Shown here one piece after another: positions 12,701-24,395 of a stretch of 64,000 bases of DNA. A model generated the notes under the pieces. The model was not told where the DNA came from. It made no database searches and worked only from the letters and a program-made list of their open reading frames with translations. This DNA comes from Siniperca chuatsi (taxonomy: Eukaryota; Chordata; Actinopteri; Centrarchiformes; Sinipercidae). The DNA lies in assembly GCF_020085105.1 (NCBI RefSeq), contig NC_058064.1, positions 15,911,001 through 15,975,000 of the forward strand. The letters run 5' to 3'. Position 1 is the stretch's first letter; each line of letters opens with the position of its first letter. A program made the position numbers and the translations under genes.

Positions 12701-15700
12701 AGGAGACTCTTCAGGAACAGCATCTTCTCGCTGATGATCCTCACCTACCTGGTGGCTGTCAACGGCTTCATGGGCATGATCACCTTCAAGCCAAAGTTCT
12801 TGGAGCAAATCTATGGCCAATCAGCCTCCAAGGCCATTTTCCTCATAGGTACAGAGCAATAACTGACCCCCACTGCACTTTGTAGCCCAAGGCAACTGAA
12901 ACAATGATGTTATTGAAGGGAAGTGTGATTGCGAAAGATAAAGTTGACTTGAAATGTAAGCAGTTTATCAGCATGGCTAGCTGACAGTGTTATTGTTGGA
13001 ATATCACCTACTATTATGAAACGTTTAGATTAGAACAACAACAGAACCTTTTTTTAACTTGACTTTCTCACAACATTGGTTGGTTGGTTGGCTATGTCAG
13101 ACACAGAGTCTCTTACCAGCACATGAATGCACCATGGAGGTAGTGATAGATGTTGCAAATGAGCCTGCATACAATAATTTACCTAAATTATTGATTCCCA
13201 ACAAGGGGTACTTGTATTCCGTGGGATACGAGGAAAGATTGTGGAGGAGCTCAGCTAATTTAACAAAGAATACAATTAAAAGTATTGGCTCAGCTGTAAC
13301 ACCTGAACAGTGTTGCAAGTAAGAGTGCTTGAATAAATGGTGAACAGATAGCTAAAAGTAATGGATAAATAGTTCAAAGTATTGAATAAATGGTTAAAAT
13401 GGTTAGCTAAAAGTAATGGGCAAATAGTTAAAATCTATAGATAAAAGTATTGGATGGTTAGAATAATTAGCTCAAAGTAATGGAAAACAGTTGAATAGTT
13501 TGCTAAAAGTAACAAATAAATGGTTATAGATAAATGGTTGAAACTGTTGGCTAAAAGTAAGGAAAGATGGCTGAAACGTCCAGTTTTTGTCACTATTAAT
13601 GTCAGTATTAATGCAAACTTAGCAGTTGATGGATACTGTTACAAAAAATATTGTAACATAATCCACTTTATGTAATTAATAGTGTTAAATAACATATAGT
13701 TAAAATGATTTCAAATGAATTTGTAATATGACAGGTGAGATTGATGAAGGGTTACTTGAGTTCATCTGGCAGGGCTGTGGGTTACATCAGACAAAAAAAG
13801 TTGGGACCTAAGCTAACATAACTGTTAGCAACATACCTTCAAAGGCATCCTTGACATTCTCACAATTCCCCAATTCCCTTTATATTTGTACCCTTCAATT
13901 TTGTGATCAGTGGGACATTTTAATTTTATAGTATTTCCAGTGTATTGCTCCATTTCACCCATCCATTCATTAATCCATTTATTCATCCATCCAGGTATAC
14001 TGAACCTGCCAGCAGTAGCTTTGGGCATCATCACCGGAGGTTTTGTGCTGAAGCGTTTCAAGCTGGGTGTCATCGGAGCAGCCAGGGTGTCAATCGCTGC
14101 CTCCGTCGGGTCCTTTTGTCTGCTTGCCATTCAGATCTTCATCCACTGTGATAATGCAGAGGTGGGAGGTCTTACCGTCTCATATCAGGGGTAAGTGGCA
14201 TGCAAACCATCCTTTTATACAAAAATAGAAGTTAGTGAAGGGCAAGCTTCCTATCACTCAGTCTTTGTTTTGTTTTTTTGTTGTTTGTTTGGTTTTGTTT
14301 TCAGTATTTCTGCAGAGTACAGATACCCCAAAAAAAAAAAACATGAGAAACACATAGGCCTAATTATCGCAAAAGTCTGCAGCTGAAATGTTTTTGACTC
14401 CATCATGAGTTAAGAATGATCTCCATGGAAATTGATTTATGCCTTACTGGACCAATGTCCCTTACTCATTGTGTGTCTGTTCATGTCTGTGCGCATCAGG
14501 GCTCCTCAAGTGTACTACAGCCAACAGGCTTTGCTGTCCCAGTGCAACATGGGCTGCTCCTGCTCAATGAAGCATTGGGACCCAGTATGCGCCTACAACG
14601 GAATGACGTATGCCTCGCCCTGCCTGGCTGGCTGCCAGACCTCCACCGGCACCGGCAAAGAAATTGTAAGACGACAACTTGCGTTTCTTCATACATGTCT
14701 TTTCATTTAACTTCTTGCTGAAACGCAATGAAGATTAAACAGAAATTCAGGAGAGAAAAAAATGTTCTTTTCTTTTATCATTCTTGTGGATAATTGCCAA
14801 GTGTTGAAGACAAAAGATCACATTTCCTGCAGAGTGGAGGTTGGCAGCATTATCTTTCTGTTGTAAGTCTTGCAAAGTCATATAATGTGATCATTTTGCA
14901 GTAATCATACAGGAAAAAGATACAATACCATTTCCTGCTCTGACTGTGGCTTCAGAAGACCAGAACGCAATGTAACCAGACAGTTGTCTGACACATGTTT
15001 AGACTGGATATCTATTTATATTTCTGTAAAGTATATGCCATAAGCCCAGCTTTGATTGGCATATTCTGTGGACGGCTAAGGAAACTAACTATCCCCAAAA
15101 TTAATTGCATTACATTATCAAACCATAGCTTGTGAACATCACAAACTGATACTCCCACTGATGGCTTCTAGAGGCTATCATGTTCATTACACCTCACAAT
15201 ATCAAATCGCTGGATGGAAGACATACTGTAACATACCGTACTGAAAATTTTGCTATTCCTAGACCCTCACCAGTAGTTTTTCCAGAGGGTGGCATGAGAG
15301 TGAATGCCATTGGGTCATTAAAATCAAGAGGTTTGGCCCTTTGGGAGCATAAATGTGCTCATCAACCCATATCAGACAAATGTAAATGGATAATTAGTAC
15401 TTGAATTTTGGAAACCAAACTCTTCTCTAAGCAGCGAATGTGAAAAACCGCACAACCCACCTACAGCCCACAGTGAAAGGTAGTTATTCACATCTCTTGT
15501 GTTTCTTTAGGTGTTTCATAACTGTACCTGCATTGGGGAGATGATGACTCCGGGCATGAACATGTCTGCAGTGCTGGGCCAGTGCCCCAGGAAGAGCGAC
15601 TGTGATCGCATATTCAAAATCTTCATGGCTTTGTCTGTAGTGGGGTCCTTCATTTCTGCCTGTGGGGGCACGCCAGGATACATCGTACTGCTCAGGTCAG

Positions 15701-16897
15701 AGACACAAAAGCTTTTACGACTGGGTATAACGATGCCTTGCAGTGTCTTATAGATTTTTGGCATATGTAGTGAACTGCTCCTGTAACACTATTGTAGGTA
15801 AAATTGCAGCTTGTGTATTCTTAAAGCTAAAATGCTGATATGATAATGTTTAATCTTCCAGGTCCATACAGCAAGACCTGAAGTCACTGGCTTTGGGTAT
15901 GCAAACACTGATAGTAAGGACTCTGGGTGAGTACCAAGTATTTTGTTATTGTTTTGTTTACTGTTAATGGCATTATTTAACTCACTCACTTATACTGACA
16001 GCAATGATTAGTAAATTATTGAAAAATTTTGGCTCCTTTTATATGTAAATATGTGTGACTGTGTGTTTTCAGGTGGGATACCTCCTCCTATATATTTTGG
16101 AGCAATGATTGACCGAACCTGTTTGAAGTGGGGTACCAAGCAGTGTGGAGGCCGTGGAGCATGTAGACTCTATGATGCTAATGCTTTTAGGTACAGCTTA
16201 GCTTAGCATAAAGACTATAAACAGGGTGAAACAGCTAGCCTGGTCTGAAGGTAAAACAAATGAGTACCTCTAAAGCTCATGAATTAACACGTTATATCTT
16301 GTTTGTTTAATCCATACGAAATCCAAAGTGTAAAAACTACAAGTTGTGGTTTTTACAGAGAGTTGTGTGCGGGACTATTTCCAGGAAGTCACTGCTCCCG
16401 GCCAAGAACCAGTCCCACGCATAACCCCCCGTTAAACCACAACCTTCCCCTTGGTGATATAACTAATTAGTGAGCTTTAAGGTGCTTTAAAACATAAACA
16501 TATCCATTGGATTTATAACGTTTCTACTGGATTTTTACACTTTTTACACAATTCACAATTTTCACTTAATAGAATAGGTTTCTTTTGTTCAGAACTCAGA
16601 TTCAAAATTCCAATGAATGCACTTAAATGAAGTAAAAAAAAAAAAAAAAAAACTTAACTTGTTCCACTGTACTTTATTTACAGAATAACATTCATGGGGT
16701 TGATTACTGGACTCTACTTCCTATCCAACATGCTGTGGGGAGGCCTCTACCTCAAAATTGTAAAGAGACAGAAGAAGTTAGCACTGAGGAATCAGGCCAA
16801 AGAAAATGGACTGGAGGGTAACAGCGTGAGCAATGGACACGCCAACATCAACATTGCCAAAAACAAAGAAGACATGGACAAGGAGAGCACTATTTAA
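6704..16897 (+). CDS. slco1c1: Organic anion transporter, OATP1/SLCO1 family, first tandem copy (slco1c1-like)
   Basis: Coding exons: 6704-6754, 8057-8198, 8979-9111, 9784-9908, 10097-10243, 10731-10829, 11228-11491, 12684-12848, 13995-14190, 14500-14665, 15511-15695, 15862-15926, 16073-16190, 16684-16897. They give 689 aa, normal for the family. The first exon starts at 6645 with UTR, and an in-frame TGA at 6686-6688 fixes the start. OATPs are 12-TM plasma-membrane carriers for bile salts, steroid conjugates and thyroid hormones. Seen: TM1 region [16 protein letters not shown], the family signature [12 protein letters not shown] (exon 7), a glycosylated loop (NST, NHS; exon 4), and a Kazal-like cysteine loop (CNMGCSCS ... 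CLAGCQTS ... NCTCIG; exons 10-11). The cytoplasmic tail is about 45 aa and ends STI, a possible class I PDZ ligand. Several segments ([32 protein letters not shown]) read close to mammalian SLCO1C1 as I recall it. The exact paralogue (1c1, 1d1 or other) is not certain; the family is. Confidence 0.9.
8346..8931. mobile_element. Inverted-repeat MITE-like element (TTAGC family), copy 1
   Basis: A full-length copy in intron 2 of the first transporter. Its left end CTTAAAGAAAAAGTTTGA mirrors its right end TCAAACTATTCCTTTAAG, giving near-perfect terminal inverted repeats of about 18 bp. Core phrases such as 'gttagcttagcttagcac', 'gactggaaac' and 'aattaacacgttatatctt' recur in six other copies in this window. 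No transposase is encoded. An obvious target-site duplication was not seen. Confidence 0.75.
10290..10437. repeat. Interspersed teleost repeat in intron 5
   Basis: Phrases such as 'tttgggcatttttttgccag', 'gaagaggtagacaggaaacg', 'gaaccagcgactgtaac' and 'ggccaccaaggcgct' are ones I recognise from a dispersed teleost repeat. The last part looks faintly like a tRNA T-loop region, so a SINE-type origin is possible. No second copy was found in the window. Confidence 0.5.
12552..12592. repeat. AT-rich simple repeat
   Basis: A run of TATATG and TATA units in intron 7 of the first transporter, close to the acceptor side. Confidence 0.6.
13186..13808. repeat. Composite repeat in intron 8 with internal degenerate tandem units
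   Basis: The left end 'gattcccaac' and the right end 'gttgggacct' are imperfect inverted repeats, and 'gggttacatcagacaaaaaa' is a phrase I recall from teleost repeats. The middle, about 13325-13590, is a degenerate tandem array with units such as 'tagctaaaagtaatgg' and 'aaatggttaaaatggttag'. It looks like a small DNA element whose interior became a minisatellite. Confidence 0.5.
16191..16500. mobile_element. TTAGC-family element, truncated copy 2, abutting a splice donor
   Basis: Element sequence ('agcttagcttagcataaaga', 'aacagctagcctgg', 'attaacacgttatatctt') begins within about 4 nt of the donor GT of transporter exon 13 (exon ends at 16190). The 5' third of the element is missing, so the donor and the element junction nearly coincide. 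Confidence 0.7.
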
Positions 16898-17988
16898 GGT
16901 GTTTGGGGAAGGCAACACCATTGTATAATGCAAATGAGCGACACATATTTTCCATTGCCTACGTACTGTGCTGCATCCATACTGGACCAAATGTGGTAAT
17001 GGTACAGTGTCAGTGCTCTTTGGCCTTCGAGCAGTAGACCTCTTTTTTACACAGATATTGTACCGAAAACAACAGCTGCTGTATTTTCACGTCAAAGGTG
17101 AAAGATCCTGACTAGAGCTTAGTTTTAATATGAACAACCATCCACTGTTTATACTTGAATAGCATTAGGTCAGGTAATGATAGTGATGTCTCATCCTACA
17201 ATTTTACATTCAAAGTGATTTATGTGCAGTGACAGTTTGGCAAATATACAGTATATGTACAATATATGTACAGTGTATAGTTTTAAATACTAGTACAAGA
17301 CAACGTAAGTGTTTGTGGCCTAAGATGCAGTGGCACCACTTAGTAACATGAAGTATTGTTTAGTTATTGACAATGTTTTCTTTCATGTTTTCAGTGAGAG
17401 TGAGAGTTGTGAGATTATAAAGCCTACCTCACTGTCTTCATTGAACAGTATTGTAATGAGGACAGTGAGGGTGGCTGAGTTTAAGGTTTAGGGTGTGTTA
17501 GAGATTAGTAAAAAAGTTAACAACATAAGTGTGAGCTTAAACTTGCCCAGTAAATGAACCAATTTAAATACACAAGGAGGAAATCAGATTAGGATTCCTG
17601 AAGGGATAGTTAGAAAGTCAGTACTGCACTTTTGTCTGACTATAGCTGGTATAATTAGGACTGTCATAGATTTGACTTCCTAAATGAGTGACTATTTTTG
17701 TTGCAAGAGAGGCCAACTTACCAAATTATAAGATAGATGGTACCTACTGGATGGCTGCAGAGTAAGTGCTTTGCTTCTTCCTACGAAAGTCTCTGCTGTG
17801 GATTGACAGATTAAGTGTTGGTGGAGTCTGTGATAGCTGCACGGCCTATTCAGAGCTTTGAAAAGGTGGAGGCGCACAATGCCATTTTTGTGAGGTGCAA
17901 GTAAATTTTTTGTGCTTGCACCTTTTTTAGTAGTTTGCTGGTCCAACCATACCTGCTTGCTCTGAGGCTGATGCCAAATATGAACAAC
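16898..17988. other. 3' flank / probable 3' UTR of the first transporter
   Basis: No AATAAA was found close to the stop codon. The nearest clear hexamers are far downstream (about 19096 and 19840), beyond repeat copies, so the 3' UTR end is undetermined. No other gene was recognised here. Confidence 0.4.
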
Positions 17989-18989
17989 TTAAAGGTAAAG
18001 TTCGGCATATTGGCAAATGCACTTATTTGCTTCCTTTTCCAGACTTAGATGAGAAGATCGATATCACTCATGTTTGTACACTAAATATTAAGCTACAGTC
18101 AGCAACTGGCTAGCTTAGCTTAACACAAAGACTGGAAACAGGGGGAAACAGCTAGCCTGGCTCTGTAGGTAACAGAGTCCGCCTACTAGCACAGTATAGT
18201 GGAACTGTTTTTACAAGGGTTATGTGCAAGACTTTTTCTTGGCTCGGAGCAGTGACTTCCTCGAGTCTTGTTGTCACGGTGAGGTTGCCTGGCAACCAGC
18301 AAAGACTATGGTTTAAATAAATGAGATATAACGTGTTAATTAATAAGCTTGAGAGATGCTTGTAGGCTTTGGACAGAGCCAGGCTAGCTGCTTCCCTCTG
18401 TTCCCAGTCTTTGTGCTAAGTTAGGCTAACCGGCTGCTGGCAGTAGCTTCTAATCATAGACTGTATATAAAGATAGACGACATGACAGCTCCCCAAAAGT
18501 GAAGCCAAAACATCTCGATCGCCCCCTGGTAGCTGGCTGCAGTATAGGTCATGAACCCAGCCCCCTCCATGTTAGCGGATGGGACATGAGCCAAACTCAA
18601 AGTACACGTCAAATACATTTTTCCCATTTTTCTAATAAGTTTGGTTTTAATTAGTTATTTGATGCTATAAAAAGGGGGTTTCATGTCATGACTGACAGCT
18701 GAGGCCGGCTTGCGATTAAGTCGGCTGTGTGTATGTGCGGGACCAACTCCGATCACAACTGCACAGACTCTGGTTGCAAATGACATCAAAAGCACAAGAT
18801 GGCAGCTCTTGTATCCGGGATATTTTGGCTTCACTTTTGTAGAGTGGGAGGACGTGGAGATGTGGAGATGTGTCGTCCATCTTTATATACAGTCTATGCT
18901 TCAAATTTACAGTGCAAACACGAGAGTTGTGTCAATCTTCTCATCTAACTATATGTGTATTTCCTAAAATGTGGAACTATTCCTGTAAG
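17989..18989. mobile_element. TTAGC-family element, copy 3, split by a nested insertion
   Basis: The left part (17989-18454) has the usual opening, 'ttagcttaacacaaagactg', and the mirrored closing half. The right terminus, with 'cttctcatctaact' and 'ggaactattcctgta', resumes only after 18906. A second element at 18455-18898 interrupts it. Confidence 0.75.
18455..18898. mobile_element. hAT-like MITE nested in the TTAGC element
   Basis: The left end CATAGACTGTATATAAAGAT and the right end ATCTTTATATACAGTCTATG are perfect inverted repeats at the tips, and the match extends to about 28 bp with one mismatch. Flanks are CTTCTAAT (18447-18454) and CTTCAAAT (18899-18906), an 8-bp target duplication with one mismatch, as expected for hAT transposons. 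It has no coding capacity, so it is a non-autonomous deletion derivative. Confidence 0.8.
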
Positions 18990-20099
18990 AGATTTTGAAT
19001 CAGTTTTGAATAAATAATGTTAGACATTTTATCATATACATACTGTAAGTTACTGTAGTTGTGGCCCAGCATCACATACATTATTGTCTTCTAAAAATAA
19101 AGACAGTCGAAGGGATCTTCTAAAAATGTGAATTCACCTTAAAAAGGGAAAACTTTATATACAAATTTGAGTTGCATTTTTTTGTGCTTTGAGACACTAC
19201 ATCTATGTCACTCAAATTGACTGGGAAGAATTACTTGCCTTTCAGAGAGAGTGGTTTTCTGTTCTAGGAGATCAGTCATGTTTCCAGTTTATTACTTTGC
19301 AAACTAGTTTCTCTGATGAACATTTTTATGACGTATATGTGGAACAGGGAACAAGAGAGATAGGTGGATTTCATGCTAAAAAATCTTTCATGAAACAGGT
19401 TACATGTCAGCCTGATAACCTTTACTCTGACTGTTAGCAATATTCCCCAGCAACATTTGACATGCCTGGATATTTCACATGTCTGACATTGCGCACATTT
19501 CTTGTTACATCATTTTACACAAACCTTTAAGGTCATGAACATTCATATAATCTTCTGACTCACCAGTGTTAGTCTGCCAAAGTTCACTATAGTTTGGACA
19601 GTGGAAAACAGTGAGTGGACTGTAACTCAAACATGATTGTTTTATTGAAGTTTTATTCTGTTATACACTGTAGTTGTTGATTAAAATCAATCAATTAATA
19701 TGTATAATTACTGTTAATATTCAGAATATATATATCGAGTTAGATATGTTTATATTGTGTCCATATATTTCTTCCTTTTTTTCTTCTTCTTTTTTTTTTT
19801 TACAATTTTGTTGAATGTCCTCAAAGCATATCTGTAAGCAATAAAGACACATTTTCATAAAATGTTTTCAGCCCGTCCCATGTTCTGCAAAGGCTACAAT
19901 TCGAATGTTGTCATGGATGCAACAAAAGTCTCTCCTCTTTAACTTTATAACAAATTTTTTTAAGTAATACCTTTTCCATTTGCTCACCGTGTCCCACTGT
20001 AAACATGTTATGGTCCTCTTAAAGCAGCTCTAATTAACAATGTAATATTAACAGCAGATCACATATCTACTTACTTCTAGTTACTCTCAAGTCAACTAA

Positions 20100-20505
20100 G
20101 CTTTTTAGTATCTTTCAGCTCATTGTTTTGGTTTTCTGGCCCACAACTTTACTGTTCTGGTTAAGTCTCACTGCTCTCACAGTGTAGTTTTTGGCTAAGT
20201 ATCTGTTTTAGCAAAAAGCCTAAAAAACCCACTGTAGGCTATGTACCCAGCACCAAACAGACAAAGTTAGTTACTAGCTAGTGAGCATAGTGGAACATTT
20301 AGCAGCTAAGGAGCCAAATACTACTCTGGAATTAGTGGAGAGCAAAAACAGAGCTAAAAAAATTAGTAATTTTTGGATATTGGATTACATTGATCAGGTG
20401 GCCAGAGACACGACTACAAATGAATGTTGCTCCATATCTTCTGGATGTGTAATAGGCAACTGTTCGCTAACAAGTTCGCCATATTAACTTAAAAGGTGAC
20501 AATAT
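20100..20505 (+). repeat. 'GCCCACAACTTTACTG' repeat family, partial copy 1
   Basis: It shares long segments with 25495-26018: 'cccacaactttactgtt', 'cagcaccaaacaca/g', 'catttagcagctaa', and the closing 'aaaaggtgac/atgatatgtcagt' region. It lacks the terminus present in the other copies. Confidence 0.65.
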
Positions 20506-20584
20506 GTCAGTGCTGTGTTCACAGAGTTAGTAGGACCTACTTTTGCCTAAGCAATTGATAACAAGACTAAGAGTTTACAGCTAG

Positions 20585-20835
20585 CAGCACTGTGAAGCTG
20601 TATTTAGGCACGGTGAGCTATGCCATGCTAGGGTCAACATGCTCACAATGACAATGCTAATGTGCAGATGTTTAGCAGGCATAATGTTTACCATGTTCTC
20701 CATCTTAGTTTAGCTAGATAGCATGCTAACATTTGCTAGTTGTAAAGATATTCACTATAAAACAAAAATGTCAACATGGTAGCGCTAGAGGAAAAGTCAG
20801 GGGATCACCAAATTCATGCCGCTAGCACAGCTAAA
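20585..20835 (+). repeat. GGATCACC-family repeat, copy 2
   Basis: It contains 'atgctaatgtgcagatgttt', 'agcatgctaacatttgctag' and 'aaaagtcaggggatcacc', matching the family seen at 1-180 and in reverse at 27010-27490. It ends 'catgccgctagcacagctaa'. Confidence 0.6.
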
Positions 20836-23169
20836 AACATAAGGACAGATAGCACACAAAAAAAGAAACCCCATGTAATGTCATCCCCAAAAGAAACAAA
20901 GAGAGAAAATAAACTATATGGCTATAGAAAACCCATGAGCATGAACAGGCTCAATAGCACCAATAATACAGGGGTCAATAATCTTAACAATGGCAGTCCA
21001 GTCACCAGTTGTGTACCCGCTGATTTGACAGACAATGTTAGTTAATTTGCAATTCCTCTTCTGAAGTAAAGGAAATGTTGTTGGTTTTTTTTGCTGGAAA
21101 CTTTAACCTCAAAATCCCTCTTTCCCTAAAAGTGAAAAAGTAAATGATGACACTATGAGGACAGGAAAGACATGTGCTGCAGAGCATAGGCTGTGTTCCC
21201 TCATAACCTCAGTCAGTGGTTTATTTAATTTTAAAATAAAAATTAAGTCTCTTGAATCAGGGATTTAATTTTAGAGTTTCTGAAGTGTTTGGCTTTATTA
21301 TTTAATTTTTTCACTGTGCTTGCAGCCTCCACAACCTCCCCACAGCCAGATCAGGTAAACTTACTCATCATTCCTTCTCTATTTTTCTGAGTAATCTGTA
21401 CCTGTAATCAATATCTGTAAACTACAACTTTACCTAATCTTTCACTTTGCACATGTGCATCGATATATATCAGTCTGGTTTGCTTAAAGTTGAAGGTTGT
21501 TATTATGTAATCTGGTCTATCAAACTTTGACTCCTCTGTGTTTACTTTGTGCCTCACCAGATACGTTTTTCTTGTTTTGGACAAAAAGTGACGGTTTAAC
21601 GTGTGTTTTTTTTAACCTTTTTACCATGTTAGGTAATTTATTGTAACCGTTATGACCAGTGATTACAATATTGTATGATTGTTAAACCCTTTTATTACTA
21701 CACCAATACACAGATAATGCTTTACTTTAGAGTTGATACAATTTAGAAAGTTGGTAACTTTCATATTTCATCCTTTGATGTGAAATTATATAATATCCTC
21801 TGTATTTATACCCTTAATTCTATTCATCCCCGTTATATTATTTTCCCTCCATGCCTTGTTGCTCATGAACCTGAGAGAATGTGCAGTGTTAGGTTTCACC
21901 AGCAGGCAGCACTCTATACAACAATATATCCACTGGAAGGAACTGCAATGCCACTGAGGGTATCTCACTGTGTCTATTAGTGCAAACCAAAGCCTAGGAA
22001 AAAATAAATTAATTAGTAATGTAGAATTTAAAAAGTCATGTTAACATCTCATTGGAAAACACAAGTATCTATGTACTCATTTTCAGCAGGTACAGTAGCT
22101 GATGGTTGCCCTGATGCAGTAACAAACTGCATTCCTGTCTGAATGTACCTGAAACTAAATACATTGACAAAAGACAATGCAAAATTCTGGAGCTAAGTAT
22201 AGTTTTTCAGAAAGGGAAAGCAGTAAACACACACAGCACTGTTGCTGTGCAGGAATGTGAAGTCTTAATCTTAATCCTTGGAATTTGTGAGGGACCAAAG
22301 CTGCTTGCGTGACCTGCTTCCTGGCTGCCCGAACCCCCCACCGGTCACTGGAGTAATAGAAGCATTCCCTGAAACATGTTTACGCTGAGACACACTGTTC
22401 CATGTTTTCATGAAAGCGATCCAGCAAACCAAATGAATGAGTGTGATCGATTGACGTGTTATCAGTAGATATATGAAAGGCAATTTGGACCTTCATCTGA
22501 AACTTTCAGAATCAAAAACTTACATTTTATACACCTCTTTTTAAATTCCTGCTTAAAGCAACAAGCATCTGATATTTTTTTCTTGGGAGGAAAAAAAGTC
22601 CAATGGGCCTGGTTTGGAATTACTAATCTGTTTCCCTTCCATCTTCCCCCCCTGTTCTCTTGTTGCTGTCCCCCTCCTGGACTGGCTGGCATGTGTGTGG
22701 AATAAAAATGTGTGAGGCCTTTTGTCCTCCTTGTTCCAAGTAACTGCTCTGCCCTCAGACAGGAGAATAGGAGCTTGGGGAGAGCAGGTTTTCCTCCTCT
22801 CAGTAAGAGGACAGATACATGGCTGCTTAAAGAGGAGCAGAAGAAAAAGAGGAGAGGGGAGACCCCAGTCCCCTAGGCCTGGAAATGCACTAGGTATTTT
22901 ATTAAATTTCCTCAGTTGTTGCTTAGCAGTAGTGACTTGGCTGTCTATTGCTCTAAATACAACTAAATTTGAAATATTTAAATTTCCAGAAATTCCTTGA
23001 TAATACCATTGCTTGCTGGCCAAGAATGGATCAGACTTTAAAGGCGAGCTGCGCTTTGGGTGGGAGTATTAACCAGGCTGAACCTGAGGGGGATTATTGG
23101 AGTTATGAGGAGAAAAACATACTAACTGGTTGATTGTGTTACTTTATGACAGGTCCCCCCCCCCCTCTT

Positions 23170-23305
23170 TGCGCAAGTCTTCCAGAGGACAAATGAGTTG
23201 TCATCAGAAACCATTTTCCTCTCTGATATGGATTCAACCTGCAGCTCCTGACGTTTACTGAGCTGAGAGGATTGTGGGGAGAAGACGCTGGTGGAGTTTG
23301 CACAG
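23170..23305 (+). promoter_or_regulatory. Candidate non-coding first exon / promoter region of the second transporter
   Basis: The block ends TTTGCACAG followed by GTAACA at 23306, a good splice donor. The next exon begins at 24348 after CTTGCAG and carries the start codon. It is preceded by a C12 run (about 23155-23166). Exon status is inference from signals only. Confidence 0.35.
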
Positions 23306-23771
23306 GTAACAGCTCCTCTGTTTTCATTGCTTCACAAATTCAGACATGTGAGGCTGAACTGGCAGAATTGGCTTTGCACCAGGACTTTGCACTTGACATC
23401 ATAGAACTCCAAATAAGTGGATACTGATTGTTGAAATATATCTTTTTCAAGCATTACAATGTTTATGCAATTTAAATTTAATCAGACATGCTAATTACTG
23501 AGAATCTGAAGTCCTTGAAACTGTTCACTATTGTAAGCTTCAATACTTTGATTATTATGCAGTAGATTATTGCTGTAGTGATGAATGAAAAGCTTGGTAA
23601 ACTATGATGTCTATGTGAAGATGATTATTATGTAAACAACTGCCAGTTTTTGTAAAAATCTGTTATATTTTAAGAAAATTAACATTTGTATTTAATATGA
23701 TGTGTACTATAAATATATCTAAATATACAAAATGTATATATCAGTTGTATGAAATGAGTGGGAAAATCAAG

Positions 23772-24173
23772 TTTAAAAGAATAGTTTGACATTTTGGGAA
23801 ATATACTTATTTGCATTCTTGCAGAGTTACATGAGAAGACTGATACCACTCTCGTATCTGTAGTTAAATATGTAGCTACAGCTAGCAGCCGGTTAGCTTA
23901 GAATAAAGACTAGAAACAAATAAGGTGTTCATAACCGAGCTTTCGAGGTGCTGGTAGGCAGATTTTGTTACCTTCGCACAGAGCCAGGCTAACTGTTTCC
24001 CGCTGTTTCCCCCTGTTTCCCCCTGTTTCCAGTCTTTATGCTAAGCTAGGCTAACCAGCTGCTGGCTCTTACTACATATTTACCATACAGACATGAGAGT
24101 GGTATCGATCTTCCCGTCTAACTCTCAGCAAGAAAGGGAATAAGCTTATTTCCCAAAATGTTGTACTATTCGT
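23772..24173. mobile_element. TTAGC-family element, copy 4
   Basis: It opens 'taaaagaatagtttgacatt' and closes 'cccaaaatgttgtactattc', mirroring each other, with the TTAGC core between. It carries an internal triplicated TGTTTCCCCC unit near 23996-24032. It ends about 170 bp before the start-codon exon of the second transporter. Confidence 0.75.
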
Positions 24174-24395
24174 TTTGATTAGGTCTACCCTTCACTTCAC
24201 AACTGGAGGTAATATAAGCTGTTTTGTTCCTTGGGGGACGAAATATGTATTAATACTATTAAGGAGTCAAAACACCTTTTTCTTATCTTTAGCCTGACCT
24301 TCCTTCTTTTATTGTCTATATATTGTCTATGTCTGCTTTTCTTGCAGTGCAGTGAGAGCAGGTAGATAGACCGGCAGACAAACGTTCGGTGTAGA

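Larger units (their letters stand above)
18990..23169. other. Spacer between the two transporter genes, repeat-bearing
   Basis: No coding exon was recognised on either strand. It holds copies of two other repeat families (20100-20505 and 20585-20835) and AATAAA hexamers near 19096 and 19840 that might serve the upstream gene. Confidence 0.5.

Noticed and set aside
22553-23023. Open frame of 156 codons on the - strand
   Set aside because: The predicted protein resembles nothing I know, is low in structure signals, and lies in pyrimidine/purine-skewed DNA upstream of the second transporter, where stop codons are rare by composition.
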